From: Streptomyces fulvoviolaceus
GTDB lineage: Bacteria > Actinomycetota > Actinomycetes > Streptomycetales > Streptomycetaceae
Assembly (NCBI RefSeq): GCF_000718165.1
Contig: NZ_JOEY01000016.1
Coordinates: 201,287-265,286 of the forward strand
Length of the DNA: 64,000 nt
Direction of reading: 5' to 3'
Positions 7,324 to 15,531 of this stretch are shown here, one piece after another. The first letter of the stretch is position 1; every line of letters begins with the position of its first letter. The notes beneath the pieces were generated by a model. The model was not told the origin of the DNA, ran no database searches, and saw nothing but the letters and a program-made list of their open reading frames with translations. The translations under genes were made by a program, and so were the position numbers.

Positions 7324-8694
7324 TCAGCGGCCGGGGTCGGCCGTGACCAGCAGACTCGTCACGACGAGCACGACGAGGACGAGCCCCGTCTCGACCGCGA
7401 CCGAGTAACCGAAGGGCCGCACGGTGGCGGCGTCGCCGCGCAGCAGCACGGCGAGATCTAGGCGGGTGCGCACCCACTGGCGGCTCGCGTACGCGGCCAG
7501 CAGGACGCCCCCGAGAACGGCGGTCTTGATGAGCAGCAGGTGCCCGTACGAGGTGTGCAGCAGGGCGTCGTACGACCCCACCACCTGCCAGGCGAGCACC
7601 AGCCCGGCGACGACGATGCCCGTGACGCTCACGGCCGCGAGCCGTGAGTAGCCCGGCACCACCACCGCCAGCTCCCCGGGCCGTCGGCGCGGCAGCACGG
7701 CCAGCGCGAGCATGGCCAGGCCGCCGATCCACAGCGAGGCGCCGAGCAGATGGACGACGTCGGCGACCGCGCCCCAAGTGGGCTCACTGCCCTCGGAGTT
7801 GTGGCCCGTCATGCCGGTCGTACGCAGCAGTCCGAACGTCACCGCGAGGGCGCCCACCCGCCAGCCGGGCGAGCGGGAGGTGCCCGCCCCGCCCTGCAGC
7901 AGGGCGCCGAGCACCACGGCCGCGAGCACCCACATCAGACCGCGCGCGGCGAGCACGACGCCGGGTTCGGTGGCCAGCACGTCCGCGTACGTCGAGGCGC
8001 GCAGCGCGTCCCGCAGGCCGCCGAAGGATGGGGGTCCCCCCGCGCGAGCGAATTCGAGCGTGGGGGAGTACGCCCCCTGCAGCCCGATCGCCGCGACCGT
8101 CGCCAGCAGTCCGCCCGTCCAGGCCAGCCCGAGCAGCGCCCGGGCCCGCGGCTCGTACGCGCCGCGCGGCCACAGCAGCGTGATGAAGGCGAGCCCGCCG
8201 ATGAACAGGGCCAGCGAGAGATAGCCGGCCCAGCGGGCGGCGACGAGGCCCCTGCGCACCGAGGGGGACGGTGCGGGAAGGGGGGATACGGCCTCGTCGC
8301 CGCCGGCCCGGGGGGTGGCCGCTGCGCCGACGGTGAAGCTGAGCCGGCCGGAGGAGGCGTGTCCGTCCTCCTCGTCGACGACGGACCAGACGACGGCGAG
8401 TCGCTGACCGTGCTCCACGGTGGGGAGGGCGATCCGCACGCCGTCCTTCGACGCCCGGGTGACCGGGAGCCGGTCGCCGTCCTCCGTCAGCACCCGTACG
8501 TCGGCCACGTCGACGGCCTCGTCGAAGGTGAGGGTGAGCCGCTCGGGCGCCTTCTTGAGCTCGGCGCCGTCCTTGGGGGACGCGCTCACCAACTCGGTGT
8601 GGGCGGAGGCGGGCGTGCTGAGCAGGGCGCAGAGGAACGGGGTGAGGAGCAGCAGGAGCAGGGCGCGGCGGACGGTCGTCGTCGTGGGGGTCAT
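7324..8694 (-). CDS. CopC-CopD fusion, copper resistance/uptake membrane protein
   Basis: 456 residues. A signal peptide (about 1-31) ends at SAHTELVS, giving the mature N-terminal His of CopC. A CopC Ig-like copper domain (about 31-125) follows, with the DEEDGHASSG motif, and then a CopD domain with about eight membrane helices from residue 150 on. CopC binds copper outside the membrane and CopD is thought to move it across. Its ATG overlaps the stop of the upstream gene (ATGA). A 41-bp interspersed repeat is inserted in frame in a loop and adds a YSPTLEFARAGGPPS-like stretch at about residue 210-225. Confidence 0.93.
   Translation of the reverse strand: MTPTTTTVRRALLLLLLTPFLCALLSTPASAHTELVSASPKDGAELKKAPERLTLTFDEAVDVADVRVLTEDGDRLPVTRASKDGVRIALPTVEHGQRLAVVWSVVDEEDGHASSGRLSFTVGAAATPRAGGDEAVSPLPAPSPSVRRGLVAARWAGYLSLALFIGGLAFITLLWPRGAYEPRARALLGLAWTGGLLATVAAIGLQGAYSPTLEFARAGGPPSFGGLRDALRASTYADVLATEPGVVLAARGLMWVLAAVVLGALLQGGAGTSRSPGWRVGALAVTFGLLRTTGMTGHNSEGSEPTWGAVADVVHLLGASLWIGGLAMLALAVLPRRRPGELAVVVPGYSRLAAVSVTGIVVAGLVLAWQVVGSYDALLHTSYGHLLLIKTAVLGGVLLAAYASRQWVRTRLDLAVLLRGDAATVRPFGYSVAVETGLVLVVLVVTSLLVTADPGR
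8028..8068. repeat. Short interspersed palindromic repeat, copy 2 (inside copC-copD gene)
   Basis: A 41-bp element with the same ends (ATGGGGGTCCCCCC...TGGGGGAG) and TCGAGCG-type core as the copy at 1640-1682. In this gene the frame stays open and the repeat is translated as part of an inter-helix loop. Confidence 0.8.
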
Positions 8695-9311
8695 GGCGTC
8701 GCCCCCGCCGACGGGGAGGGCGAGGCGATTCCGCCGAGGAGGCTGCCGACCGGGGCGAGGCCTACGCAGGGGGAGGCCGACGGGGATGGGGACGGGGAGG
8801 CGTCCGTGCCGTTGAGGAGACCGAACACGGAGTCCGTGATGCCGGTCAGGAGCGGTTCCACGAGGGTGACCTCGCCGTCCTCGCAGGTGTCGGCGTCGGC
8901 CGGGGGCGAGGTGCTGTCCGACGGGGAGGGGGTGGGCGCGGGGGAGGTGCTGCCGGTGGGCGGCAAGGTCGTGTGGCCGGAATGGCCGCTGTGGTCGGTG
9001 CCGGTGCCTGTGCCGGTTCCCAGGCCGCCGGTGCCGTACCCGGTGCCGACGCCGACACCGCCGTACCCGGGCAACTCACCTGTGCCCACGGGGACTTGGC
9101 CCGTCCCGGCCCCCGGAGCCGAGGCGGCCGGCGCAGGGCTCATCGGTGCCGTGGCCGCCGGGGGTACGGCGGCCTGGTCGGAGCCGGACGCGGAGGTGGC
9201 GCCGATGCCGGACGCGTAGCCCAGCACGATCACCACGGCGCCGACGAGCGCTCCGGCCACCATCTCGTCGCGATGGTCCCGTGGCCACTCCGCCCTGCGG
9301 AACAAGGGCAT
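8691..9311 (-). CDS. Single-pass membrane protein with low-complexity exterior, first gene of copper operon
   Basis: 206 residues, not a recognised family. A short basic cytoplasmic N terminus (MPLFRRAEWPRDHRDE) leads into one transmembrane helix (about 17-35). A Gly/Thr/Ser/Pro-rich outside region follows, including a GTGTGTDHSGHSGH stretch whose His residues could bind copper. A short conserved-looking segment contains two Cys (TCEDGEV near 143 and SPCVGL near 183) that could form a disulphide. The ATGA overlap with the CopC-CopD gene shows that it is co-translated with it. Confidence 0.75.
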   Translation of the reverse strand: MPLFRRAEWPRDHRDEMVAGALVGAVVIVLGYASGIGATSASGSDQAAVPPAATAPMSPAPAASAPGAGTGQVPVGTGELPGYGGVGVGTGYGTGGLGTGTGTGTDHSGHSGHTTLPPTGSTSPAPTPSPSDSTSPPADADTCEDGEVTLVEPLLTGITDSVFGLLNGTDASPSPSPSASPCVGLAPVGSLLGGIASPSPSAGATP

Positions 9312-9736
9312 GGATCACTCCTGGCATGGTCAGATCAAGCCGATCGATGGATGCGGCGAATGGGGACCAGTGGAGTGGAGGGCGGATTCCGCATGACTAC
9401 GCGTCGGTTAACCGATCGTTGCCTACCTCTCTTTTGCAGGTGCTTGGTCTGTGAGAACGGTCAATTCCGCTAAATGCTCGAATGTGAATCGAACTCGTGT
9501 TGAGGATTCCGGGGAGGGCTGCATATGCCAGCCGGGGTGCCCGTGCCGTTCAGGCGCAGAAAGGCCCCGGCGCTCACTCGCGCCGGGGCCTTGCCCTGAC
9601 TTTTCGTCCACGAAATCCCCGCGAAAGAGTTCGGGCCTTCACGGGCCTTCACCGGAATTCCAGAAACTCCCTCGAATCCGTCAGGAATTCATGGAACTCG
9701 AAATCCGGTCGGAAGTCCTCGGGCTCCTCGGGTCCC
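9312..9736. other. Intergenic region upstream of copper operon
   Basis: 425 bp without a convincing gene. It should contain the promoter of the minus-strand copper operon and a strong hairpin at 9561-9592 downstream of the UDP-glucose dehydrogenase gene. Bases 9600-9740 contain several GAATTC/GGAATTC-type repeats of unknown meaning. A possible 62-aa minus-strand frame (9423-9611) runs through the hairpin and is unlikely to be coding. Confidence 0.6.
9561..9592 (-). terminator. Strong hairpin downstream of UDP-glucose dehydrogenase gene
   Basis: Perfect 13-bp stem AAGGCCCCGGCGC / GCGCCGGGGCCTT with a 6-base loop. It lies about 145 bp past the stop of the minus-strand dehydrogenase and before the copper operon on the same strand, so it likely separates the two transcripts. 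Confidence 0.75.
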
Positions 9737-11080
9737 TCAGGCCGTGGGCCGCCCCATCGCCCGGTAGGTCCACCCGGCCTTCCGCCACAGCTCCGGGTCG
9801 AGCGCGTTGCGCCCGTCGAGGATCAGCCGGACCGACGCGACCTCGCCCAGCGCCGCCGGGTCCAGCTCGCGGAACTCCCGCCACTCCGTCAGATGGAGTA
9901 CGGCGTCGGCGCCCCGGACCGCCTCGACGGCCGTGTCGGCGTACCCGAGCGTCGGGAAGACCCTGCGCGCGTTGTCCATGCCCTTCGGGTCGTACACCGT
10001 CACCTGGCCGCCCTGGAGGTGGATCTGCCCGGCGACGTTGAGCGCGGGCGAGTCCCGTACGTCGTCCGAGTCGGGCTTGAAGGTGGCGCCCAGCACCGCG
10101 ATCCGCTTCCCGAGGAACGGCCCGCCGCCCAGCGCCTCACGCGCCAGCTCCACCATCTGGCCGCGTTGGCGCATGTTGATCGAGTCGATCTCGCGCAGGA
10201 AGGTCAGAGCCTGGTCGGCACCCAGCTCACCGGCCCGCGCCATGAAGGCGCGGATGTCCTTGGGCAGGCAGCCGCCGCCGAAGCCGATCCCGGCCCGCAG
10301 GAACTTCTTCCCGATCCGGTCGTCGTACCCGATGGCCTCGGCGAGCCTGGCGACGTCGCCGCCGGAGGCCTCGCACATCTCCGCCATCGCGTTGATGAAG
10401 GAGATCTTGGTGGCCAGGAAGGAGTTCGCGGACGTCTTCACCAGCTCGGCGGTCGGGAAGTCGGTGACGACGAAGGGCGTGCCCTCGGAGAGCGGCGTCG
10501 CGTACACCGTGCGCAGCAGGCTCTCCGCCCGCTCGCTGCGCACGCCGACCACGATCCGGTCGGGGTGCAGCGTGTCGTCGACGGCGAAGCCCTCGCGCAG
10601 GAACTCCGGGTTCCAGGCCAGCTCGGCGTCCTCGCCGACCGGCGCGTTCTCGGCCAGGTAGGCGGCGAGCCGGTCCGCGGAGCCGACGGGGACGGTGGAC
10701 TTGCCGACGACCAGGGCCGGGCGCGTGAGGTGCGGCGCGAGGGAGGCGATGGCGGAGTCGACGTAGGACATGTCGCAGGCGTACTCGCCGTGCTTCTGCG
10801 GGGTCGTCACGCAGACGAAGTGGATGTCGCCGAACTCCGCGACCTCGGCCCAGTCCATGGTGAAGCGGAGCCGCCCGCTGGAGCCCTCGATGCCGGCGAC
10901 GTGCTTGCGCAGCAGGTCGTCGAGCCCGGGCTCGTACATCGGGGCCTCGCCCCGCTCCAGCTTCTCGATCTTCTCGGGCACGACATCGAGCCCCAGCACC
11001 TCGAACCCGAGCTCGGCCATGGCCGCGGCGTGGGTGGCGCCGAGGTAGCCGGTGCCGATCACGGTGATCTTGAGGCTCAT
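9737..11080 (-). CDS. UDP-glucose 6-dehydrogenase family protein
   Basis: 447 residues. It oxidises a UDP- or NDP-hexose to the uronic acid with two NAD+. The N-terminal Rossmann motif is VIGTGYLGATHA (about 6-17). The middle has KSTVPVGSAD and NPEFLREGFA, the catalytic Cys is in GIGFGGGCLPKDIRAF, and the C-terminal NAD/UDP domain has GATFKPDSDDVRDSP. Length fits the family. It stands alone between the copper operon and the acyl-CoA dehydrogenase and may feed uronic acids to the surface glycans suggested by the LCP and glycosyltransferase genes further right. Confidence 0.93.
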   Translation of the reverse strand: MSLKITVIGTGYLGATHAAAMAELGFEVLGLDVVPEKIEKLERGEAPMYEPGLDDLLRKHVAGIEGSSGRLRFTMDWAEVAEFGDIHFVCVTTPQKHGEYACDMSYVDSAIASLAPHLTRPALVVGKSTVPVGSADRLAAYLAENAPVGEDAELAWNPEFLREGFAVDDTLHPDRIVVGVRSERAESLLRTVYATPLSEGTPFVVTDFPTAELVKTSANSFLATKISFINAMAEMCEASGGDVARLAEAIGYDDRIGKKFLRAGIGFGGGCLPKDIRAFMARAGELGADQALTFLREIDSINMRQRGQMVELAREALGGGPFLGKRIAVLGATFKPDSDDVRDSPALNVAGQIHLQGGQVTVYDPKGMDNARRVFPTLGYADTAVEAVRGADAVLHLTEWREFRELDPAALGEVASVRLILDGRNALDPELWRKAGWTYRAMGRPTA

Positions 11081-11216
11081 GGATGCTCCAGAGAGGGACG
11101 TCGTTCGGTGCGCTGCCCGATCCTAGTCGGGGCGTGGCGGAGCCCCTCAGGGGGCAACTTTCCCGCTGTCGCCAAGCTCACGTATCACTCCAGTGGGCAG
11201 GCCTCTAAAATTTGGG

Positions 11217-11230
11217 TTACTTAACGGTAA
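11217..11230. promoter_or_regulatory. Operator-like dyad upstream of acyl-CoA dehydrogenase
   Basis: TTAC-TTAACG-GTAA dyad in an AT-rich stretch, 41 bp before the start codon of the acyl-CoA dehydrogenase. TetR- or GntR-type fatty-acid regulators bind dyads of this size, but the regulator is not identifiable here. Confidence 0.4.
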
Positions 11231-11270
11231 TTAGCACCGTCATCACAGTGTCCTTGGAGCGTGAGACACC

Positions 11271-12428
11271 TTGGCCGGATCGGCTGACTTCGACCTGTAC
11301 CGCCCGTCCGAGGAGCACGACATGCTCCGGGACGCCATCCGCTCGCTGGCGGAGGCGAAGATCGCGCCGTACGCCGCCGCGGTCGACGAGGAGGCACGCT
11401 TCCCGCAGGAGGCGCTGGACGCGCTGGTGGCGAACGACCTGCACGCGGTGCACGTACCCGAGGAGTACGGCGGCGCGGGCGCCGACGCGCTCGCCACGGT
11501 GATCGTGATCGAGGAGGTGGCGCGCGCCTGCGTCTCCTCCTCCCTGATCCCCGCGGTGAACAAGCTGGGCTCGCTCCCGGTGATCCTCTCCGGCTCCGAG
11601 GACCTGAAGAAGAAGTACCTCTCGCCGCTGGCCAAGGGCGACGGGATGTTCTCGTACTGTCTCTCCGAGCCGGACGCGGGCTCCGACGCGGCCGGCATGA
11701 AGACGAAGGCGGTCCGCGACGGCGACCACTACGTCCTCGACGGCGTGAAGCGCTGGATCACCAACGCCGGCGTGAGCGAGTACTACACGGTCATGGCCGT
11801 GACGGACCCGTCGAAGCGCTCGAAGGGCATCTCGGCCTTCGTCGTCGAGAAGTCGGACGAGGGCGTCTCCTTCGGCGCCCCGGAGAAGAAGCTCGGCATC
11901 AAGGGCTCCCCGACCCGCGAGGTCTACCTCGACAACGTCCGCATCCCGGCCGACCGCATGATTGGCGAGGAGGGCACCGGTTTCGCCACGGCGATGAAGA
12001 CCCTCGACCACACCCGCATCACCATCGCCGCCCAGGCCCTCGGTGTCGCCCAGGGCGCCCTCGACTACGCCAAGGGCTATGTCCAGGAGCGCAAGCAGTT
12101 CGGCAAGCCGATCGCCGACTTCCAGGGCATCCAGTTCATGCTCGCCGACATGGCCATGAAGATCGAGGCCGCCCGCGCCCTGACGTACCAGGCCGCGGCG
12201 AAGTCCGAGCGCGGCGACAAGGACCTCACCTTCCAGGGCGCGGCCGCCAAGTGCTTCGCCTCGGACGTGGCGATGGAGGTCACCACGGACGCGGTCCAGC
12301 TGCTGGGCGGTTACGGCTACACCCGTGACTACCCGGTCGAGCGGATGATGCGCGACGCGAAAATTACACAGATCTACGAGGGCACGAACCAGGTCCAGCG
12401 GATCGTGATGGCAAGGAACCTTCCCTAG
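11271..12428 (+). CDS. Acyl-CoA dehydrogenase
   Basis: 385 residues from a TTG at 11271; no in-frame ATG or GTG lies upstream and the N terminus is full length from here. FAD-dependent alpha,beta-dehydrogenation of acyl-CoA, first step of beta-oxidation or of branched-chain catabolism. Signatures: MFSYCLSEPDAGSDAAGM near 125-142, WITNAG for FAD, RKQFGKPIADFQ, QLLGGYGYTRDYPVERMMRDAKI, and the catalytic base Glu in IYEGTNQVQRIVMAR near the C terminus. The stop lies 125 bp before the integrase gene end, at the left border of the accessory patch. Confidence 0.95.
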   Translation: MAGSADFDLYRPSEEHDMLRDAIRSLAEAKIAPYAAAVDEEARFPQEALDALVANDLHAVHVPEEYGGAGADALATVIVIEEVARACVSSSLIPAVNKLGSLPVILSGSEDLKKKYLSPLAKGDGMFSYCLSEPDAGSDAAGMKTKAVRDGDHYVLDGVKRWITNAGVSEYYTVMAVTDPSKRSKGISAFVVEKSDEGVSFGAPEKKLGIKGSPTREVYLDNVRIPADRMIGEEGTGFATAMKTLDHTRITIAAQALGVAQGALDYAKGYVQERKQFGKPIADFQGIQFMLADMAMKIEAARALTYQAAAKSERGDKDLTFQGAAAKCFASDVAMEVTTDAVQLLGGYGYTRDYPVERMMRDAKITQIYEGTNQVQRIVMARNLP

Positions 12429-12516
12429 TCAGGTTTTTGCAGGTCAGCGGCGCTTTTGAGGGTTCGCAGGGAATGACCGGCTGGAAACGGCTACTGACCA
12501 GCACAAACAGCACAGA

Positions 12517-12535
12517 CCCCGGCATGATGCCGGGG
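12517..12535. terminator. Bidirectional hairpin between acyl-CoA dehydrogenase and integrase
   Basis: Perfect 9-bp stem CCCCGGCAT / ATGCCGGGG around a single central base, placed in the 125-bp gap between two convergent genes. A run of T is lacking, as is common in Streptomyces. Confidence 0.65.
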
Positions 12536-12553
12536 GCTGTTGCCGTATGCGGA

Positions 12554-13585
12554 TCAGGCGACCTCTGACCCCTCCGTGGGGTCGTCAGCGCCGGGCGTCA
12601 GCATCGTTGCGATGGCGGCCCGGCCGCGCTGCTCGGCTCCTTCGAAGATGTAGTGGTAGTGCTCCCTCAGTACGTCCGTGCTGCTGTGGCCCATCCAGTC
12701 GGCCACGTCGTTCTCGGGGACTCCGGCGTACAGCAGCCGCGACCCGTAGTAGTGCCGGAGTGAGTGAGCCTTGCAGTATTTCACCTGCCCCTTGCCCAGA
12801 GCCTCCATCCAGATCTTCGGGTAGAAGTACGACGCGTAGAGGTACCCGGTCCGCGTCACGTTGGGGAAGAGAAGCCGTTCCGGCCCCCATGCGCCGTGGT
12901 TCCTGATGTGCCGCCGAAGCTCGAAGGCGACGTTCGGAGGGAGGGGAACGGTACGTCCTGGCTCGCCCTCGTCGCGAGCCTTGATGTGCCGACGCTGAAT
13001 CGCGCTGTTCTTGCCCGATTCACTGTCACCGTCCTCCGTAATCTGGAAGTCGACCCGAAGCGTCTCGGCCTTGAAGTCGATCTGATCGCGGGACACCGCC
13101 ATGGCCTCACCCAACCGCAGACCACACCCGGCCATGAGCCACAGCAGCGCGCGGTATCGGGGCGGAGCAGCATCCAGCATCGCCAGCACTTCCCGCGTCG
13201 TGAGTCGCCGCGCGGTGCTCTTGTGCTCTCTGATCTCCTTGGCGCGACTCCCGGCACCCTTGACCTTCTTGCACGGGTTCCGGCCGATGATCTCGTTGGC
13301 GACGGCCCAGTCCATCATCCCGGAGAAGAACGAGAACCGCTGACGTCGTGTGCGGGCCGAGAGCTTCCGGTCCTGCTCCATCCACAAGAGCCACTGCTCA
13401 ACGTCAGGGACCTTCATAGACACGATGGAACGGGCCTTGAAGAACGGCTCAATGGTCGTGTTGAGGATGGACCGGTACTGCTTCTTGGTGCTGTTCTCCA
13501 GCTTCCTTTGATTGGTCCACTGCTCCCAGACGGCCGTCACCGGCTGCTTGCCCAACCGGTCGTTGAGGTACGTCCCGGCTGTCAC
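12554..13585 (-). CDS. Tyrosine recombinase (phage/plasmid integrase), N-terminally truncated
   Basis: 343 residues if read from the GTG at 13585, which overlaps the stop of the ATPase gene. A SAM-like core-binding domain (about 10-95, TVAVWEQW-like start) precedes the catalytic domain with Arg in CGLRLGEA, His-x-x-Arg in HSLRHYYGSRLL, His in WMGHSS and the nucleophile Tyr in HYHYIFEGA. The AP2-like arm-binding domain usual in actinomycete integrases of 380-450 residues is missing; the sequence opens with the TAGTYLNDRLGK segment that normally follows it. The frame stays open upstream only by reading through the ATPase gene out of phase. Probably a deletion product; catalytic residues are intact. 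Confidence 0.85.
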   Translation of the reverse strand: MTAGTYLNDRLGKQPVTAVWEQWTNQRKLENSTKKQYRSILNTTIEPFFKARSIVSMKVPDVEQWLLWMEQDRKLSARTRRQRFSFFSGMMDWAVANEIIGRNPCKKVKGAGSRAKEIREHKSTARRLTTREVLAMLDAAPPRYRALLWLMAGCGLRLGEAMAVSRDQIDFKAETLRVDFQITEDGDSESGKNSAIQRRHIKARDEGEPGRTVPLPPNVAFELRRHIRNHGAWGPERLLFPNVTRTGYLYASYFYPKIWMEALGKGQVKYCKAHSLRHYYGSRLLYAGVPENDVADWMGHSSTDVLREHYHYIFEGAEQRGRAAIATMLTPGADDPTEGSEVA

Positions 13586-13989
13586 CGGCGCAGCTCGAAC
13601 CAGGTGACTTTTCCTGCCCCGGCGGATACCGTCCGGCTGCCCCAAGCCTGAGCGCACCGGCTCACCAGTAACAGCCCCCGACCACCGGCGAGTGCGATGT
13701 CGCCGCTGGTCGGCGAGGGCAGTACGCCGCTCTCGTCGCACACGCCGACATGGAGCGTGCGGTCGCACCAGCGCACGCCGACGATCACGGAGCCGGTGGC
13801 GTAGCGGTATGCGTTGCCGCACAACTCGCTGGTCAGCAGCTCTGCCGTATCGGCGAGGTCGGACAGCGAGTGGCGCGTGAGGATCGAGCGGACGGTGTTG
13901 CGAGCGACGCCGGAGCCGATGGCGTGGTGGGGGAGGGTGAGACGGTACTCCCAGGAGTCGTCCGGCGGTTCGGGCGGAGGTTTGTTCAT
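13582..13989 (-). CDS. HATPase-type anti-sigma factor/ATP-binding regulator
   Basis: 135 residues. A GHKL ATP-binding domain of the RsbW/SpoIIAB type: N box LLTSELCGNAYRYATG (about 48-63), G1 DESG (about 85) and G2 GGRGLLLV (about 102-109). These small kinases bind partner regulators or sigma factors in the cytoplasm. It is divergent from the XRE-DUF5753 gene, an arrangement repeated many times in Streptomyces genomes next to DUF397 proteins. Its stop codon overlaps the start used for the truncated integrase, which looks like a deletion junction. Confidence 0.88.
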   Translation of the reverse strand: MNKPPPEPPDDSWEYRLTLPHHAIGSGVARNTVRSILTRHSLSDLADTAELLTSELCGNAYRYATGSVIVGVRWCDRTLHVGVCDESGVLPSPTSGDIALAGGRGLLLVSRCAQAWGSRTVSAGAGKVTWFELRR

Positions 13990-14174
13990 CGTTGAACTCC
14001 CTTCCAGGTAGCGACGGTTGATACGACGCCCTGCTCACGCGGTGGCGCCGCCGCCTGCCGCATGGGGTGCGGTGGCGGTGCCCTTCCGGGGCCGTGAGGA
14101 GCGTGGAGGAGCGCTCTGCCTTCGAAGGTAGAAGTGCGATGTTCTGAGGTGCAACATTCTCGAGTAGCTTCACT

Positions 14175-14196
14175 CGACCGTGTGACTAGACGGTCG
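14175..14196. promoter_or_regulatory. Operator-like inverted repeat upstream of XRE-DUF5753 gene
   Basis: CGACCGT-N8-ACGGTCG, a perfect 7-bp inverted repeat, flanked by direct repeats CACTCGAC at 14171-14178 and 14200-14207. The start codon of the regulator is at 14245, so autoregulation is plausible. Confidence 0.5.
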
Positions 14197-14244
14197 AAGC
14201 ACTCGACGGAAGACTCAACTCGCATTACCAGCAAGGGAGTCCAG

Positions 14245-15108
14245 ATGCCGCCCAGGAGGTACCCGACCGTCAGGCAGAAGCGCCTGGGGGCGGAGTTGCG
14301 CAGACTCCGAGAGGCCGCCGGCCTGTCCGGGGAGCAAGCTGCCGAGGCTCTTGAATGCAGCAAGGGAAAGATCAGCCGCGTAGAGACGGGCATGAGCGGG
14401 ATCCGTATCGCGGAGCTGAAGGCGTTGCTTCAGGCGTACGGCGTGGACGACGGCGAACTCGTAGAGGCACTCGTGGAGATGGCACGCGAGGGCCGTAGGC
14501 GGAACTGGTGGAACCAGTACGAGAGTGTTCTGCCGCCGGGATTCGCCGACCTCGCCGAGCTGGAGTCGAAGGCGCAGAGTCTGCACTCCTGGGAGACGAT
14601 CCTCGTGCCCGGTCTCCTCCAGACTCCCGACTACATGCGTGTCCTCTTCCGGCGTGGCCGACTTGAGCCTCCGGAGGGAGAGGTGGAGGCTCACGTGCGA
14701 GGACGGATGCACCGCCAGCAGACCCTTTACGACGGCGATGGGGCGCCGGACCTGTGGTTCGTGCTCTACGAGGCGGTGCTGCACGCGCAGTTCGGTGGCC
14801 CGGACGTCATGCGGGAGCAGTTGCTGCAGCTGACGCGGATGGCGCAGCGCGACCATGTGACGGTGCAGGTACTGCCGTACACGATCGAGTCCCATCGAGG
14901 AGTGAACGGCCCCTTCGGGATCGTCGGCATGCCGGACCCCGGAATGGACGTGGTGCGGACGGAGACCGCCCTGTCATCTCTGTACGTTCAGGATGACGCT
15001 CAAGTGGCCGCGTATAAACTGATGTTCGATCAGTTGAGGGCGACTGCCCTCGGCCCCGGACCGTCACTGAAGCTCATACGGGATGTAGCCGAGCGGCTTC
15101 GATTCTGA
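14245..15108 (+). CDS. XRE helix-turn-helix regulator with DUF5753 (WhiJ-like)
   Basis: 287 residues from the ATG at 14245, preceded by GGGAG; the open frame upstream lacks a start with a ribosome site. The N-terminal XRE helix-turn-helix (about 15-70: LRRLREAAGLSGEQAAEAL, SKGKISRVETG) is followed by the C-terminal DUF5753 domain (about 100-280: LHSWETILVPGLLQTPDYMR, VLYEAVLHAQFGG, VQVLPY). This is the regulator of the WhiJ/AbaA-type trio in which a DUF397 partner and often an anti-sigma-like ATPase are linked. The DUF397 gene begins 11 bp downstream and the ATPase is divergent. Confidence 0.93.
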   Translation: MPPRRYPTVRQKRLGAELRRLREAAGLSGEQAAEALECSKGKISRVETGMSGIRIAELKALLQAYGVDDGELVEALVEMAREGRRRNWWNQYESVLPPGFADLAELESKAQSLHSWETILVPGLLQTPDYMRVLFRRGRLEPPEGEVEAHVRGRMHRQQTLYDGDGAPDLWFVLYEAVLHAQFGGPDVMREQLLQLTRMAQRDHVTVQVLPYTIESHRGVNGPFGIVGMPDPGMDVVRTETALSSLYVQDDAQVAAYKLMFDQLRATALGPGPSLKLIRDVAERLRF

Positions 15109-15119
15109 GCGAGGTATAG

Positions 15120-15314
15120 GTGCCCGACCCCGTGTGGCAGAAGTCCAGCTTCTCCGGCGACGACGCGAGCCGGGACTGCGTGGAAGTCGCAGCCGCCCCC
15201 GGCAGGGAGAGGCTGCTGCTGCGCGAGTCCGACGAGCCGGCCACCGTACTCCTCACGACGCCTGCGTCGATGCGCGCGCTGCTGGGCGCCTTCAAGACGC
15301 CCTCCTGTGACTGA
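15120..15314 (+). CDS. DUF397 domain protein
   Basis: 64 residues from a GTG. The sequence WQKSSFSGDDASRDCVEVA at residues 6-24 and the segment LLLRESDEP are diagnostic of DUF397, small partner proteins of XRE-DUF5753 regulators; in WhiJ-type systems the small partner is proposed to modulate DNA binding. It follows the regulator by 11 bp and is co-transcribed. Confidence 0.92.
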   Translation: MPDPVWQKSSFSGDDASRDCVEVAAAPGRERLLLRESDEPATVLLTTPASMRALLGAFKTPSCD

Positions 15315-15531
15315 GTACGCCAGTTGGTTCTGACCGACTCTCGCTCGTATGCCCATGCGGGAACGCGACCGGGCGACCGGATCGTTGCTGGAGGCGGAGA
15401 AGAGTCCGCCGGTGACGGAGTAGCTGACCTGGCCTCCGCCAGGGCTGATGACCGATGTGACGTTGGCCAGGCGGCAGCCTGTTGGCATCCGGCAAACGGG
15501 CCGCTGCGGCTGAGCGAGAAGGGATCACGCC

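Noticed and set aside
9423..9611. 62-codon minus-strand frame upstream of the copper operon
   Set aside because: It runs through a perfect terminator hairpin, has no good start and mixed codon use.
12429..12553. tRNA gene as the integrase attachment site
   Set aside because: No cloverleaf or CCA-proximal arm could be found next to the integrase; only a hairpin terminator is evident.
13586..14173. N-terminal extension of the integrase to 14173
   Set aside because: The extra codons are the ATPase gene read in another frame; the product is an Arg/Pro-rich nonsense sequence with no integrase similarity.
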